This document shows positions 1 to 7,654 of a stretch of DNA of 43,775 bases, piece by piece. How positions within the stretch are numbered: the stretch's first letter is position 1; each line of letters starts with the position of its first letter. The position numbers and the translations under genes are program-made. The stretch covers positions 1-43,775 of the forward strand of contig JAEINR010000052.1 in the NCBI GenBank assembly GCA_016342325.1, in the 5' to 3' direction. The notes below the pieces were generated by a model. The model did not search any database. It saw only the letters and a list, made by a program, of their open reading frames with translations, and was not told the origin of the DNA. The stretch comes from Desulfobacterium sp. (GTDB lineage Bacteria > Desulfobacterota > Desulfobacteria > Desulfobacterales > Desulfobacteraceae).

Positions 1-2
1 GA

Positions 3-77
3 GCGGGAATAACTCAGTGGTAGAGTGCGACCTTGCCAAGGTCGAAGTCGCGGGTTCAAATCCCGTTTCCCGCTCCA
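3..77 (+). tRNA. tRNA-Gly (anticodon GCC)
   Basis: A complete cloverleaf is visible. The acceptor stem GCGGGAA (3-9) pairs with TTCCCGC (67-73). The anticodon stem CGACC/GGTCG encloses the loop TTGCCAA with anticodon GCC at 35-37. The T-loop GTTCAAAT is present, the discriminator is T74 and the CCA end (75-77) is genomically encoded. The two bases before position 3 are leader, so other genes of a tRNA cluster may lie to the left of the window. Confidence 0.96.
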
Positions 78-175
78 AACAAAACCCTCCTTGAATTTTA
101 ATCCCCCATTTGTTACAGATGCCTTGATACCAGACACGATTCTATCAGCCTTTATTAACCATAAGGAATATGAAT

Positions 176-1666
176 ATGTCACACCATATCTTCGGCATCC
201 ATGACATCTTTAAAAGAAACGCACGCCTCTTTCCTGACAAAACAGCAACAAAGGATCGACACGGCACCCTGTCTTTCAAGGCCCTGTTTGACCGGACCAA
301 CGCCCTTGCCAATGGCCTGTCCAACCTCGGCATCGCAAAAAACGACAGGATCGCAATTCTCTCCATGAACAGAAACGATTACCTGACCCTGTATGGCGGA
401 GCAGCAGCCCTGGGCGCAATCGTCGTCCCCATCAACTGGCGCCTGTCAGACAGCGAGATCAACTACATCCTCAAGGACGCATCCCCCCAGCTTCTCGTTA
501 CGGACAAGACCCAGGCCAACCGGTGTGATTTTTCCGGAAAGCAGGCCTGTTTTGACACAGAAGGACCCGACACGGCCATCCCATTTGAAGCACTTTTAAA
601 AGAAGCCGTAAAAACCTTCCCAACCCCAGGAAACGATGATCCCTTCTGCCTCATTTACACCGCAGCCATCGCCGGCACCCCCAGGGGAGCGACCCTTTCC
701 CACAACAACATCATCTCAAGCAACCTCCAGACAGCCATCGCCATGGCCCTCAACCCAAACGACGTTTATTTAAACATGCTGCCCCTGTTTCACATCACCG
801 GCATCAACCTTGCCTTTTCCGTGATGCAGGTGGGGGGTGGGAACGTGGTGATGGAAAAGTTCGATGCCCCCCAGGCCCTTGCCCTGACAGAAAGGGAGAG
901 AATCACCCTCATGGCAAGCTTCCCCCCCATCCTGACCACCCTGTTGAAAACCCTGGAGACAACCCCGACGGACCTTTCATCCCTCAGAATCGTCACTGGG
1001 ATCGATGCCCCGGAAACCATGCTCGCCTTTACCCAAAAAACCGACAGCCGCTTCTGGGCCCTCTACGGCCAGAGTGAAACATCGGGCTTTGCCACCCTTT
1101 CGGACAGCGCAGAACGCCCGGGATCAGCCGGAAGGGAGGGAACGATATCAAAGGTTGCAATTCTCGATAAAAATGATATGGAGTGTCCTGTCGATACGAT
1201 GGGAGAGATCGGTGTCAGAGGACCTTTGGTTTTCCAAGGCTTCTGGGACAAGGGAAACCTTGACCGGTCAAGCATCAGAAACGGGTGGCACCACACAGGA
1301 GACCTGGGACGAATCGATCCGGACGGATATCTCTGGTTTGAAGGGAGAAAGCCCGAAAAAGAGCTGATCAAACCCGGAGGCGAAAACGTTTACCCGGCTG
1401 AGGTCGAAGCCGTGATACAGGAACATCCGGACATCATGGCGTGTTGCGTCATCGGCGTCCCGGATCCAAAGTTCGGGGAAGGCGTAAAGGCCGTCTGCGT
1501 AAAAAGAGAGGATTCGCCGCTAACACAACCGGATCTGATCGAATTTGTAGGAAACAGGATTGCCAGGTACAAAAAACCCAGCCATGTCACCTTTGTCCAA
1601 GCGCTTCCCAAAGACGCCCAGGGCAAGATTGACAGAAACCGGGTAAAAGCGCTCCACTCCTCCTGA
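176..1666 (+). CDS. AMP-forming acyl-CoA synthetase (class I adenylate-forming enzyme)
   Basis: About 496 residues, the usual size for acyl-CoA ligases that activate a carboxylate to acyl-AMP and then acyl-CoA in the cytoplasm. Visible family motifs are YGQSE near residue 300, the TGDLGRIDPDGYLWFEGR adenylate-binding block, the hinge and GGENVYPAEVE block, and a C-terminal PKDAQGKIDR with the catalytic lysine. The P-loop motif, normally Y(T/S)SG(T/S)TGxPKG, is degenerate here: YTAAIAGTPRGA at about residues 161-172. The same substitution style occurs in some ligases of anaerobic fatty- or aromatic-acid degraders, so it need not mean loss of activity. The ATG at 176 is preferred to the one at 170 because AAGGA lies 8 bases ahead of it but only 2 ahead of the other. 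The substrate cannot be read from sequence. A small membrane protein follows 53 bases later. Confidence 0.9.
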   Translation: MSHHIFGIHDIFKRNARLFPDKTATKDRHGTLSFKALFDRTNALANGLSNLGIAKNDRIAILSMNRNDYLTLYGGAAALGAIVVPINWRLSDSEINYILKDASPQLLVTDKTQANRCDFSGKQACFDTEGPDTAIPFEALLKEAVKTFPTPGNDDPFCLIYTAAIAGTPRGATLSHNNIISSNLQTAIAMALNPNDVYLNMLPLFHITGINLAFSVMQVGGGNVVMEKFDAPQALALTERERITLMASFPPILTTLLKTLETTPTDLSSLRIVTGIDAPETMLAFTQKTDSRFWALYGQSETSGFATLSDSAERPGSAGREGTISKVAILDKNDMECPVDTMGEIGVRGPLVFQGFWDKGNLDRSSIRNGWHHTGDLGRIDPDGYLWFEGRKPEKELIKPGGENVYPAEVEAVIQEHPDIMACCVIGVPDPKFGEGVKAVCVKREDSPLTQPDLIEFVGNRIARYKKPSHVTFVQALPKDAQGKIDRNRVKALHSS

Positions 1667-1719
1667 AGGCTGGATCAAGGGCGACCATTTTAATGTATTA
1701 AGAAAAAAGGAGCTGCTTG

Positions 1720-2019
1720 TTGGCCGGAATACAGGAAATACTCACACTGCTGATCATCATCATTGCCATTTTCCTTGTCCCAAGGATGCTTCCCCGTGGA
1801 AAGACAGGGACAAAGCCACCAAAGAAATGGACCACACTTTCCGGCAGGATGCGCATCGCCATCACCCTGTCCGTCATGACTCCCATGACAGCAGCCCTCC
1901 TGCTAAAGCCGTGGCACCACAACCTCATTGGCTTCATATCAGTTGGAATCGCACCGGTTGCAGCCGGCTGGGCGATTTTCTGGATCGCTTCAGGCTTTAA
2001 AAAGCCAAACAGCCATTAA
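1720..2019 (+). CDS. small hydrophobic membrane protein, unknown function
   Basis: About 99 residues with three hydrophobic segments (roughly residues 6-20, 47-62 and 68-92) separated by a basic stretch containing RGKTGTKPPKKW. I do not recognise the family. The start is a TTG codon: two tandem TTGs occur at 1717 and 1720, and AAGGAG at 1707-1712 is 7 bases ahead of the second. It follows the acyl-CoA ligase by about 50 bases on the same strand and could be cotranscribed with it. No clear terminator follows; the gene converges on the cold-shock gene. Confidence 0.7.
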   Translation: MAGIQEILTLLIIIIAIFLVPRMLPRGKTGTKPPKKWTTLSGRMRIAITLSVMTPMTAALLLKPWHHNLIGFISVGIAPVAAGWAIFWIASGFKKPNSH

Positions 2020-2073
2020 GAGCGAAAAAACAAAATAATAAGCGATATCAGGATAAAAAGAAAACGAAAGAAA

Positions 2074-2104
2074 GGCACTCCGTCCAGGGAGTAGGCGGAG
2101 TGCC
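2074..2104 (-). terminator. hairpin terminator of first cold-shock gene
   Basis: GGCACTCCG and CGGAGTGCC form a perfect 9-bp stem just beyond the cold-shock stop codon. Read on the minus strand it is followed by a T-rich stretch (TTTCTTTCGTTTTC), as in an intrinsic terminator. Confidence 0.8.
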
Positions 2105-2112
2105 GAAGATGA

Positions 2113-2313
2113 CTACTGCGCAGTCACATTAACCGCAGCAGGACCTTTTTGACCCTCTTCAATATCAAAGGTTACACGATCTCCTTCGTTCAAAGATCGA
2201 AAACCATTTGAATTAATTCCTGAATGGTGGACGAATACATCCGGACCATTTTCCTGCTCGATAAATCCAAAACCTTTTGTGTCGTTAAACCACTTAACAA
2301 TTCCTTCAGCCAT
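2113..2313 (-). CDS. cold-shock family nucleic-acid-binding protein (CspA type)
   Basis: A 66-residue single cold-shock domain. It starts [20 protein letters not shown], so RNP1 (KGFGFI) and RNP2 (VFVHHSGI) are intact, and it ends [10 protein letters not shown]. These OB-fold proteins bind single-stranded RNA/DNA and melt secondary structure, either at low temperature or constitutively. The ribosome-binding site is AAGGAGATTGTC before ATG. A long AT-rich leader lies upstream, common for csp genes, followed by a tandem repeat array and then a DEAD-box helicase gene on the other strand; pairing of csp with an RNA helicase fits RNA remodelling. A close paralogue lies at 22132-22332. Confidence 0.95.
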   Translation of the reverse strand: MAEGIVKWFNDTKGFGFIEQENGPDVFVHHSGINSNGFRSLNEGDRVTFDIEEGQKGPAAVNVTAQ

Positions 2314-2517
2314 TGAGACAATCTCCTTGCAATATATGTGTTAATAGTTCCATACCTAAGGTTTTTGCCACAGTGACAAATAGAAGAATCTCCCCCTTTA
2401 GAACGAAACCGATGCATCCTCCACGATGCCTTTTATAGATGTACAATTTTAAAATAAATAATGCAAACTTTTTTAGACCCAATGGAGCACTTTTTTTTAC
2501 ACCTAATTATAGGGCAC

Positions 2518-2632
2518 AGACCGCTCATTTTATAGGATAAAGACCACTCTTACCGTGGGTCAAAAACCGCTCCCCCCATGGGTCAAAGACCGCTCTTTTT
2601 ATAGGGAACAGACCGTTCCTTCCAGGCTAAAA
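2518..2632. repeat. tandem array, 5 copies of a 23-bp degenerate unit
   Basis: The core AGACCGCTC (variants AGACCACTC, AAACCGCTC, AGACCGTTC) begins at 2518, 2541, 2564, 2587 and 2610, an exact 23-base period. The second half of each unit is either TATAGGxxA-like or TGGGTCAA. A half unit (ATTATAGGGCAC) precedes the first core. It lies between the divergent csp and DEAD-box helicase genes, inside the stretch 2314-2864, where I see no gene. There are no unique spacers, so it is not CRISPR. The function is unknown; an operator array or a decayed minisatellite are both possible. Confidence 0.85.
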
Positions 2633-2864
2633 TCCCCGATTTCCATGCAAGGCCACAAAAAAACATTCGACTTTATTAAAATTCCGCTGTTATTTCTTTA
2701 AAAGATGTGTTACCTTCTTCATCCTTTGATTACTTCGCACCTTCCGGTCGGTGTCTGCTGTATAGCGGTTGTGTTATTCCAGCCCCCATTCATGCAATAA
2801 AATTTACTTTGCCTAGACTGGCCCATGATAGTGGGTGGGCGGATTCAGGATTATATATAGATAT

Positions 2865-4073
2865 ATGTCATTTGAAAATTTTGGTCTTAAGACCGAACTG
2901 TTAAGTGCCGTTGCGGCAGAGGGCTATACAACACCGACCCCTGTCCAGACCGAAGCCATCCCGGTCATCCTTCAGAAACGAGACGTGCTTGCCGGCGCCC
3001 AGACCGGCACCGGTAAAACCGCCGCCTTTGCACTGCCCATCCTTCAACTGCTGGGCAACACCAAGGGCAAAGCATGCAAGCCACGATGCCTGGTACTCAC
3101 ACCCACCAGGGAACTGGCAGCCCAGATCCAAGAGAGCTTCGAGAGCCTGGGCAGGTCCCTGTCCCTGCGTTCAACCGTGATTTTCGGCGGTGTCGGCATC
3201 AATCCCCAGATCGATAAACTCAGGCGGGGCGTAGACATCCTGGTGGCAACACCGGGACGACTCCTGGACCATGCGGGCCGCAGGACCCTGGACCTCTCCC
3301 AAGTGGAGATCCTTGTCCTGGATGAGGCTGACCGCATGCTGGACATGGGATTCATCCACGACATCCGGAAAGTGTTGAAGTTGCTGCCAAATCGTCGACA
3401 GAACATGCTCTTTTCCGCCACCTATTCCCCCGACATCAAACGCCTTGCGGACAAACTGCTCAACAACCCTGAAATCATCGAGGTTTCGTCTTCAAACAAG
3501 GCTGCCGACGGAGTGGACCAGACGGTATATCCGGTTGCCCGGACGCGAAAGCGCGAACTACTCTCCACCCTGGTCAGAAACGGAGAATGGGAGATGCTGC
3601 TGGTGTTCACCCGCACAAAGCACGGGGCAAACAGACTGACAAAACAGCTGATCAAGGACGGAATAAAAGCGGCTGCCATCCACGGCAACAAGAGCCAGAC
3701 AGCGCGAACCCGGGCCCTTGCCGATTTCAAGAGCGGAAGTATCCGGGCCCTTGTGGCAACGGACATTGCAGCACGGGGACTTGACATTGACATGCTTCCC
3801 CATGTGGTCAACTTTGACCTGCCCAACGTGCCCGAAGATTATGTCCACAGGATCGGCCGAACCGGCCGGGCCGGTGCCCAGGGAATCGCCATCTCCCTGG
3901 TATGCCAGGAGGAGCAGAAACAGCTCAAGGACATCCAGCGACTGCTCAACCATAAGATTCCCGTAAAAAAAGTGGACGGCTTTGACCAGGAACGAACGGT
4001 TCCAACCCAACCGGACACCTTCCGTAAAAAACGGCCCACCAGCCGGCCACGATACTCCCAGACCCCTCGTTAA
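2865..4073 (+). CDS. DEAD-box ATP-dependent RNA helicase (RhlE/CsdA type)
   Basis: About 402 residues from the start [13 protein letters not shown]. The helicase motifs appear in order: Q motif ([11 protein letters not shown]), motif I AQTGTGKT, Ia [18 protein letters not shown], motif II DEAD, motif III SAT, then [10 protein letters not shown] and [10 protein letters not shown] in the second RecA domain. A short basic tail ([16 protein letters not shown]) resembles RhlE-type RNA-binding extensions. The enzyme unwinds short RNA duplexes in ribosome assembly or mRNA decay. The upstream in-frame ATG at 2835 is rejected because the family normally begins at MSFENFGL. No strong ribosome-binding site is visible. 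It is divergent from the cold-shock gene across the 23-bp repeat array, suggesting shared cold or stress control. Confidence 0.94.
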   Translation: MSFENFGLKTELLSAVAAEGYTTPTPVQTEAIPVILQKRDVLAGAQTGTGKTAAFALPILQLLGNTKGKACKPRCLVLTPTRELAAQIQESFESLGRSLSLRSTVIFGGVGINPQIDKLRRGVDILVATPGRLLDHAGRRTLDLSQVEILVLDEADRMLDMGFIHDIRKVLKLLPNRRQNMLFSATYSPDIKRLADKLLNNPEIIEVSSSNKAADGVDQTVYPVARTRKRELLSTLVRNGEWEMLLVFTRTKHGANRLTKQLIKDGIKAAAIHGNKSQTARTRALADFKSGSIRALVATDIAARGLDIDMLPHVVNFDLPNVPEDYVHRIGRTGRAGAQGIAISLVCQEEQKQLKDIQRLLNHKIPVKKVDGFDQERTVPTQPDTFRKKRPTSRPRYSQTPR

Positions 4074-4113
4074 ACAAGGGGAATCCCATTCAAATCTGAT
4101 GTCCGCCTTCCAA

Positions 4114-6327
4114 TCAAACAGATTGCGAAGGCCGGGCATCAAGGGACGGGTCCTTCCGATCGATGGCATTCCTGACGGCAATGGCCAGCCGATGCTTGTC
4201 AAATGGTTTTCTAAAGTACGCCATCCCCCCCGGGTCTCGGGCGCTTTCGGACGCCATCCCTGAACTGTCCCCTGTGCAGATAATGATGGGGATATCGGGC
4301 ACGATACTGCTGATTTCGGTTGAGAACCGCCCCCCCGACGTGCCGGGCAGGGCTATGTCGGTAATCACCAGATCAAACAGGTCCGGATCCCGGCTAAACG
4401 CTTCCAGGGCCTCCCCGGAAGAGGTAGCGGCCCTGACAGCGTATCCAAGTCTTTCAAGCATCTGCTTCACCATTATCAACAAAGACGCTTCAGCGTCCAC
4501 CACAAGCACGGTTTCACCCCTCCGGGCAGATTCGTGTTCCGTCCCATGTGTTGCCACACCACCCGCCATCCGGGGAAAAAGAATATCGACAACGGTACCG
4601 CCCTGGGGATCGCCCTTTATGGTGATGGCTCCCCCATGGTTTATGACAATACCATGCACCACGGAGAGCCCCATGCCCGAGCCCTTCCCCACGGATCGAG
4701 TGGTAAAATAAGGATCAAACACGTTCCCTTGTATGTGGGAATCAATGCCGTGACCCGAATCCTTGACACGGAGCTTTACATAGCTGCCCGGCCCAAGTCC
4801 GTGGCCCAGAAACCCAGGCTCATCAACAAGATTGACCGTCGAAACGACGATTGTAAGTAAGCCCCCCCCATCTTCCATCGCATGTACGGCATTCATGCAC
4901 AAATTGATCAGAACCTGGTGAATCTCGGACGCATCGGCCATAATTATACCGGAATCGGTCAACAGGGTTTGTTGAATCTCGATGGAGCCCGGAATAAAGG
5001 ACCTCAACAACACCAAGGAATCCTTGACAACGGCGTCGAGGGCCACGGGCTTTTGTTCCACTTCTTCATCCCGGGAAAAGCTCAATAACTGTCCCACCAC
5101 CTCCTTTGCCCGAACACTTGCCTTCTTAATCTCCTCTAGATTCAAACGGGCGGGATGCCCCTGGGACAGGTCCTCTACGGCCAATTCATAATTACCTAGA
5201 ATGATGCCAAGGATATTATTAAAATCATGGGCAATCCCCCCGGCCAGGGTGCCGATGGCCTCCATTTTCTGGGCCTGACGCAACTGTTTTTCCTCTTGTT
5301 TTCGATCCGTTACATCCTGGATCTGGGCTAAAAAATAGAGGGGGGTGCCCAGGTCGTCCCTTAAAAGCGTTGTGGTCAGAACCACATGGACAATGCAGCC
5401 GTCCTTGGCCACGTAGCGCTTCTCGATCCCTCCCTGAGTGCCATTGCCGCCCATCTGGTCCTCGGCCATCGCTTCGTCCATGGGATGGTCATCGGGATGG
5501 GTCACTTCCTGGAATTTCAGCTGTAGAAGTTCCTCTTCCGAATAACCGATCATGGCGCAAAACGCCTGATTAACCCGGACAAATCGCCCGTCAGTCCCCA
5601 CCAGGATCAGGCCGATGGGGGCAAGGTCAATGGCGTTGCTCAACAACTGCCTTGATTCCCAGAGCTCTTGTTCCGTTTCATAGGTTCTCCTGAGCGTCAC
5701 GGAAATCACCACCAACGAGGCGATCACCCCAAGCACGAGGCAGAAAAGCGAGGATATGGAGACCCGGTTGCGAACCGTTTCCGTATTCTCCATGAATTGA
5801 CTTGCCTTGATCCGGGCGTACCTTGTTAACTCCAGCATCTTGGCTTCCAGATCGGCCACATGGATCGCACCCTCTCCAACGGTGATATCTGCGGCCCGGC
5901 TTGTCTGTTTGCTGTGGATCAGGCGGAGAACCTCGGCCCGGATCGGTTTCCATGCATCGACCAACGCCCTTGCCTCCTTTTCAAGTTGCCGCCCTTCCCT
6001 GCCCAGAATATTTTCTTCCACCACATCAAGACAGAGATAGACCTGCTGCTCCTCGCTGTTGACCGCCTCTATCCTGGACTGAAGCTCGGTAAGGTTTTTA
6101 GCAAGAACTGCATCCTTCATGCTGCGGTGCATTTTCGTGATTGAAACAGTGGCCTGTAGCGAGATGTTGGACACCACCAGGGGATGGTCGTAGATCGTTC
6201 GGGTCAGCCGCGACAGGGAGTGAATACCGTACAAAGACAGGATGCCAAAGAAGACAAACATGACGATCAGGATGATAAAGCTCATCTTCAACGGTTTTGA
6301 GATGTTACCCCTATCCTTGCGGGCCAT
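4114..6327 (-). CDS. membrane hybrid sensor histidine kinase (4HB sensor, PAS, kinase, receiver)
   Basis: About 737 residues. Transmembrane segments near residues 14-36 and 190-212 bracket a helical periplasmic sensor of four-helix-bundle type. Then come PAS (about 231-345), HisKA with the H-box AGGIAHDFNNILG (His near 367), an HATPase domain (N box INLCMNAVHAM, DSGHGID, and the G-box GKGSGMGLSVVHG) and a C-terminal receiver (VLVVDAEASL, phosphoacceptor in DLVITDIALPG). It belongs to the NtrB/PAS-hybrid group. The ATG at 6327 has GGAG 6 bases upstream and is preferred to the ATG at 6339. It converges on the helicase gene and lies downstream of the HDOD gene on the same strand. No dedicated response regulator is adjacent, so the output partner is unknown. 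Confidence 0.92.
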   Translation of the reverse strand: MARKDRGNISKPLKMSFIILIVMFVFFGILSLYGIHSLSRLTRTIYDHPLVVSNISLQATVSITKMHRSMKDAVLAKNLTELQSRIEAVNSEEQQVYLCLDVVEENILGREGRQLEKEARALVDAWKPIRAEVLRLIHSKQTSRAADITVGEGAIHVADLEAKMLELTRYARIKASQFMENTETVRNRVSISSLFCLVLGVIASLVVISVTLRRTYETEQELWESRQLLSNAIDLAPIGLILVGTDGRFVRVNQAFCAMIGYSEEELLQLKFQEVTHPDDHPMDEAMAEDQMGGNGTQGGIEKRYVAKDGCIVHVVLTTTLLRDDLGTPLYFLAQIQDVTDRKQEEKQLRQAQKMEAIGTLAGGIAHDFNNILGIILGNYELAVEDLSQGHPARLNLEEIKKASVRAKEVVGQLLSFSRDEEVEQKPVALDAVVKDSLVLLRSFIPGSIEIQQTLLTDSGIIMADASEIHQVLINLCMNAVHAMEDGGGLLTIVVSTVNLVDEPGFLGHGLGPGSYVKLRVKDSGHGIDSHIQGNVFDPYFTTRSVGKGSGMGLSVVHGIVINHGGAITIKGDPQGGTVVDILFPRMAGGVATHGTEHESARRGETVLVVDAEASLLIMVKQMLERLGYAVRAATSSGEALEAFSRDPDLFDLVITDIALPGTSGGRFSTEISSIVPDIPIIICTGDSSGMASESARDPGGMAYFRKPFDKHRLAIAVRNAIDRKDPSLDARPSQSV

Positions 6328-6355
6328 AATCAGCTCCATTTATCTTTAAAAAAGG

Positions 6356-7597
6356 TCAAGTGAGTGCAGCCATCCCATTGGCCCACCCCACCGCCTGCTC
6401 AAACCCGGCCCTCACCTTTTGTCCATCCAGCCCCAACTGCTGTACCATGGCGTTGGCCCCCTCCCAGTCCCCCTCCTCAAACCGCTCCGCCAGGGTGAGA
6501 AAGGACAGATACTCACTGCCAGGCTCCCTGCAAAGGGTGGACTTGAGCTTCTCGTCCAGGGGAAGATAGGTCATGATCTCTGCCATGGACTGATTAAGCA
6601 GCGCATCGAGCAGGGAAAACATCCCCAGCAGCAGAAGACTCTCCGGATTAAAACCCCAGAAATCATGGTCCATGGCGACCTGCTCCAGGAATTTGCCCCG
6701 CTGGGCCGACAACTGCACAAGCTCAGAGGCGTTTTTATTCTGGGCGACATCGGTTAACACGACAATGCGAAGCCAGTGCTTGATCTTCTGCCACCCCAGC
6801 ATGGTTATCGCTTCCCGGATGGAGTTGATCTTCTGGCGAAATCCAAAGGCTGCGGAATTGATAAACGAGAACAGGCGAAACCCGATGGAGACATCCGAAC
6901 CAATCACCTGGGCCAGCGCTTCAAAATCCGGATCCTCTTGTTCGATCATGCGGAGAATCTGCAACCGTGCCCCTTCGCTGGATGAGATCTTTTTGACGCG
7001 AAGGATTTCCGGCTGCTTGAAAAATGCCCCCTGGAACAGTTCAAACCCCACTCCCCGGCAGATGCCAAGCATCTGCTGATCGTTCACCCTTGCGGCGAGA
7101 ACCCCGCAACCATAGGCTTCCAATTCCTTTAACCGAGCGGCCAGCGCGTCGCGATTGAGATCGCCGATGGAAACCCGGAGATAATCCGCCATGGCAAGCA
7201 AGGTATCGTCAACGGCCTTGTCTCCCACCTCGACAACGAGCAGGTAACCGTCTTTCTTCAGGCGTTCCAGGGTTTCTTTAAATCCCGGATCCAGTACGGA
7301 AGCCCCAAACATCCTGAGGACAGCCCGTCCCTGGGGAAGGGCATAGGGAAGATCCTCCAGGATGCTCTTCTCGGAAAAACGAACAACAACCTTCTTGCCC
7401 CGGTCCAACACCTCCTGGAGACCAATATAGGTGCTGGCTGCCAGATCTGCGGCCACAGAGGCCCGGTCCGACGCATCCCCGTTAAGTTCCGCCCCCCCGA
7501 TCACGGGGATCAGCTCATATCCCCACAGGCGCTGGGAACGATCAAAAATCGGCTGTCTTGCAAGTGTCAGCGGCGTTGAATCGGCATCATTGTTCAT
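6356..7597 (-). CDS. EAL-like/HDOD signalling protein (YuxH/CdgJ type)
   Basis: 413 residues. The N-terminus (LARQPIFDRSQRLWGYELI) is typical of the degenerate EAL domain in YuxH-type proteins, where the catalytic EAL is replaced by YEL, so phosphodiesterase activity is unlikely. The C-terminal half is an HDOD domain (SSEGARLQILRMIEQEDPDF, then IGFRLFSFINSAAFG and IREAITMLGWQKIKHWL). Such proteins act as regulators or scaffolds in c-di-GMP and motility networks rather than as enzymes. It sits 28 bases upstream of the hybrid kinase on the same strand, so the two are probably cotranscribed. Glycogen phosphorylase is 57 bases upstream on the same strand. Confidence 0.9.
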   Translation of the reverse strand: MNNDADSTPLTLARQPIFDRSQRLWGYELIPVIGGAELNGDASDRASVAADLAASTYIGLQEVLDRGKKVVVRFSEKSILEDLPYALPQGRAVLRMFGASVLDPGFKETLERLKKDGYLLVVEVGDKAVDDTLLAMADYLRVSIGDLNRDALAARLKELEAYGCGVLAARVNDQQMLGICRGVGFELFQGAFFKQPEILRVKKISSSEGARLQILRMIEQEDPDFEALAQVIGSDVSIGFRLFSFINSAAFGFRQKINSIREAITMLGWQKIKHWLRIVVLTDVAQNKNASELVQLSAQRGKFLEQVAMDHDFWGFNPESLLLLGMFSLLDALLNQSMAEIMTYLPLDEKLKSTLCREPGSEYLSFLTLAERFEEGDWEGANAMVQQLGLDGQKVRAGFEQAVGWANGMAALT

Positions 7598-7654
7598 GAT
7601 CGTACCACCCTTTGCTGAAGTGACGTCCCCCTGGCAGGGAAGCGTTCAAATGTG

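Noticed and set aside
2518-2632. CRISPR array
   Set aside because: The repeats are tandem, with a 23-base period and no unique spacers, and there are no cas genes.
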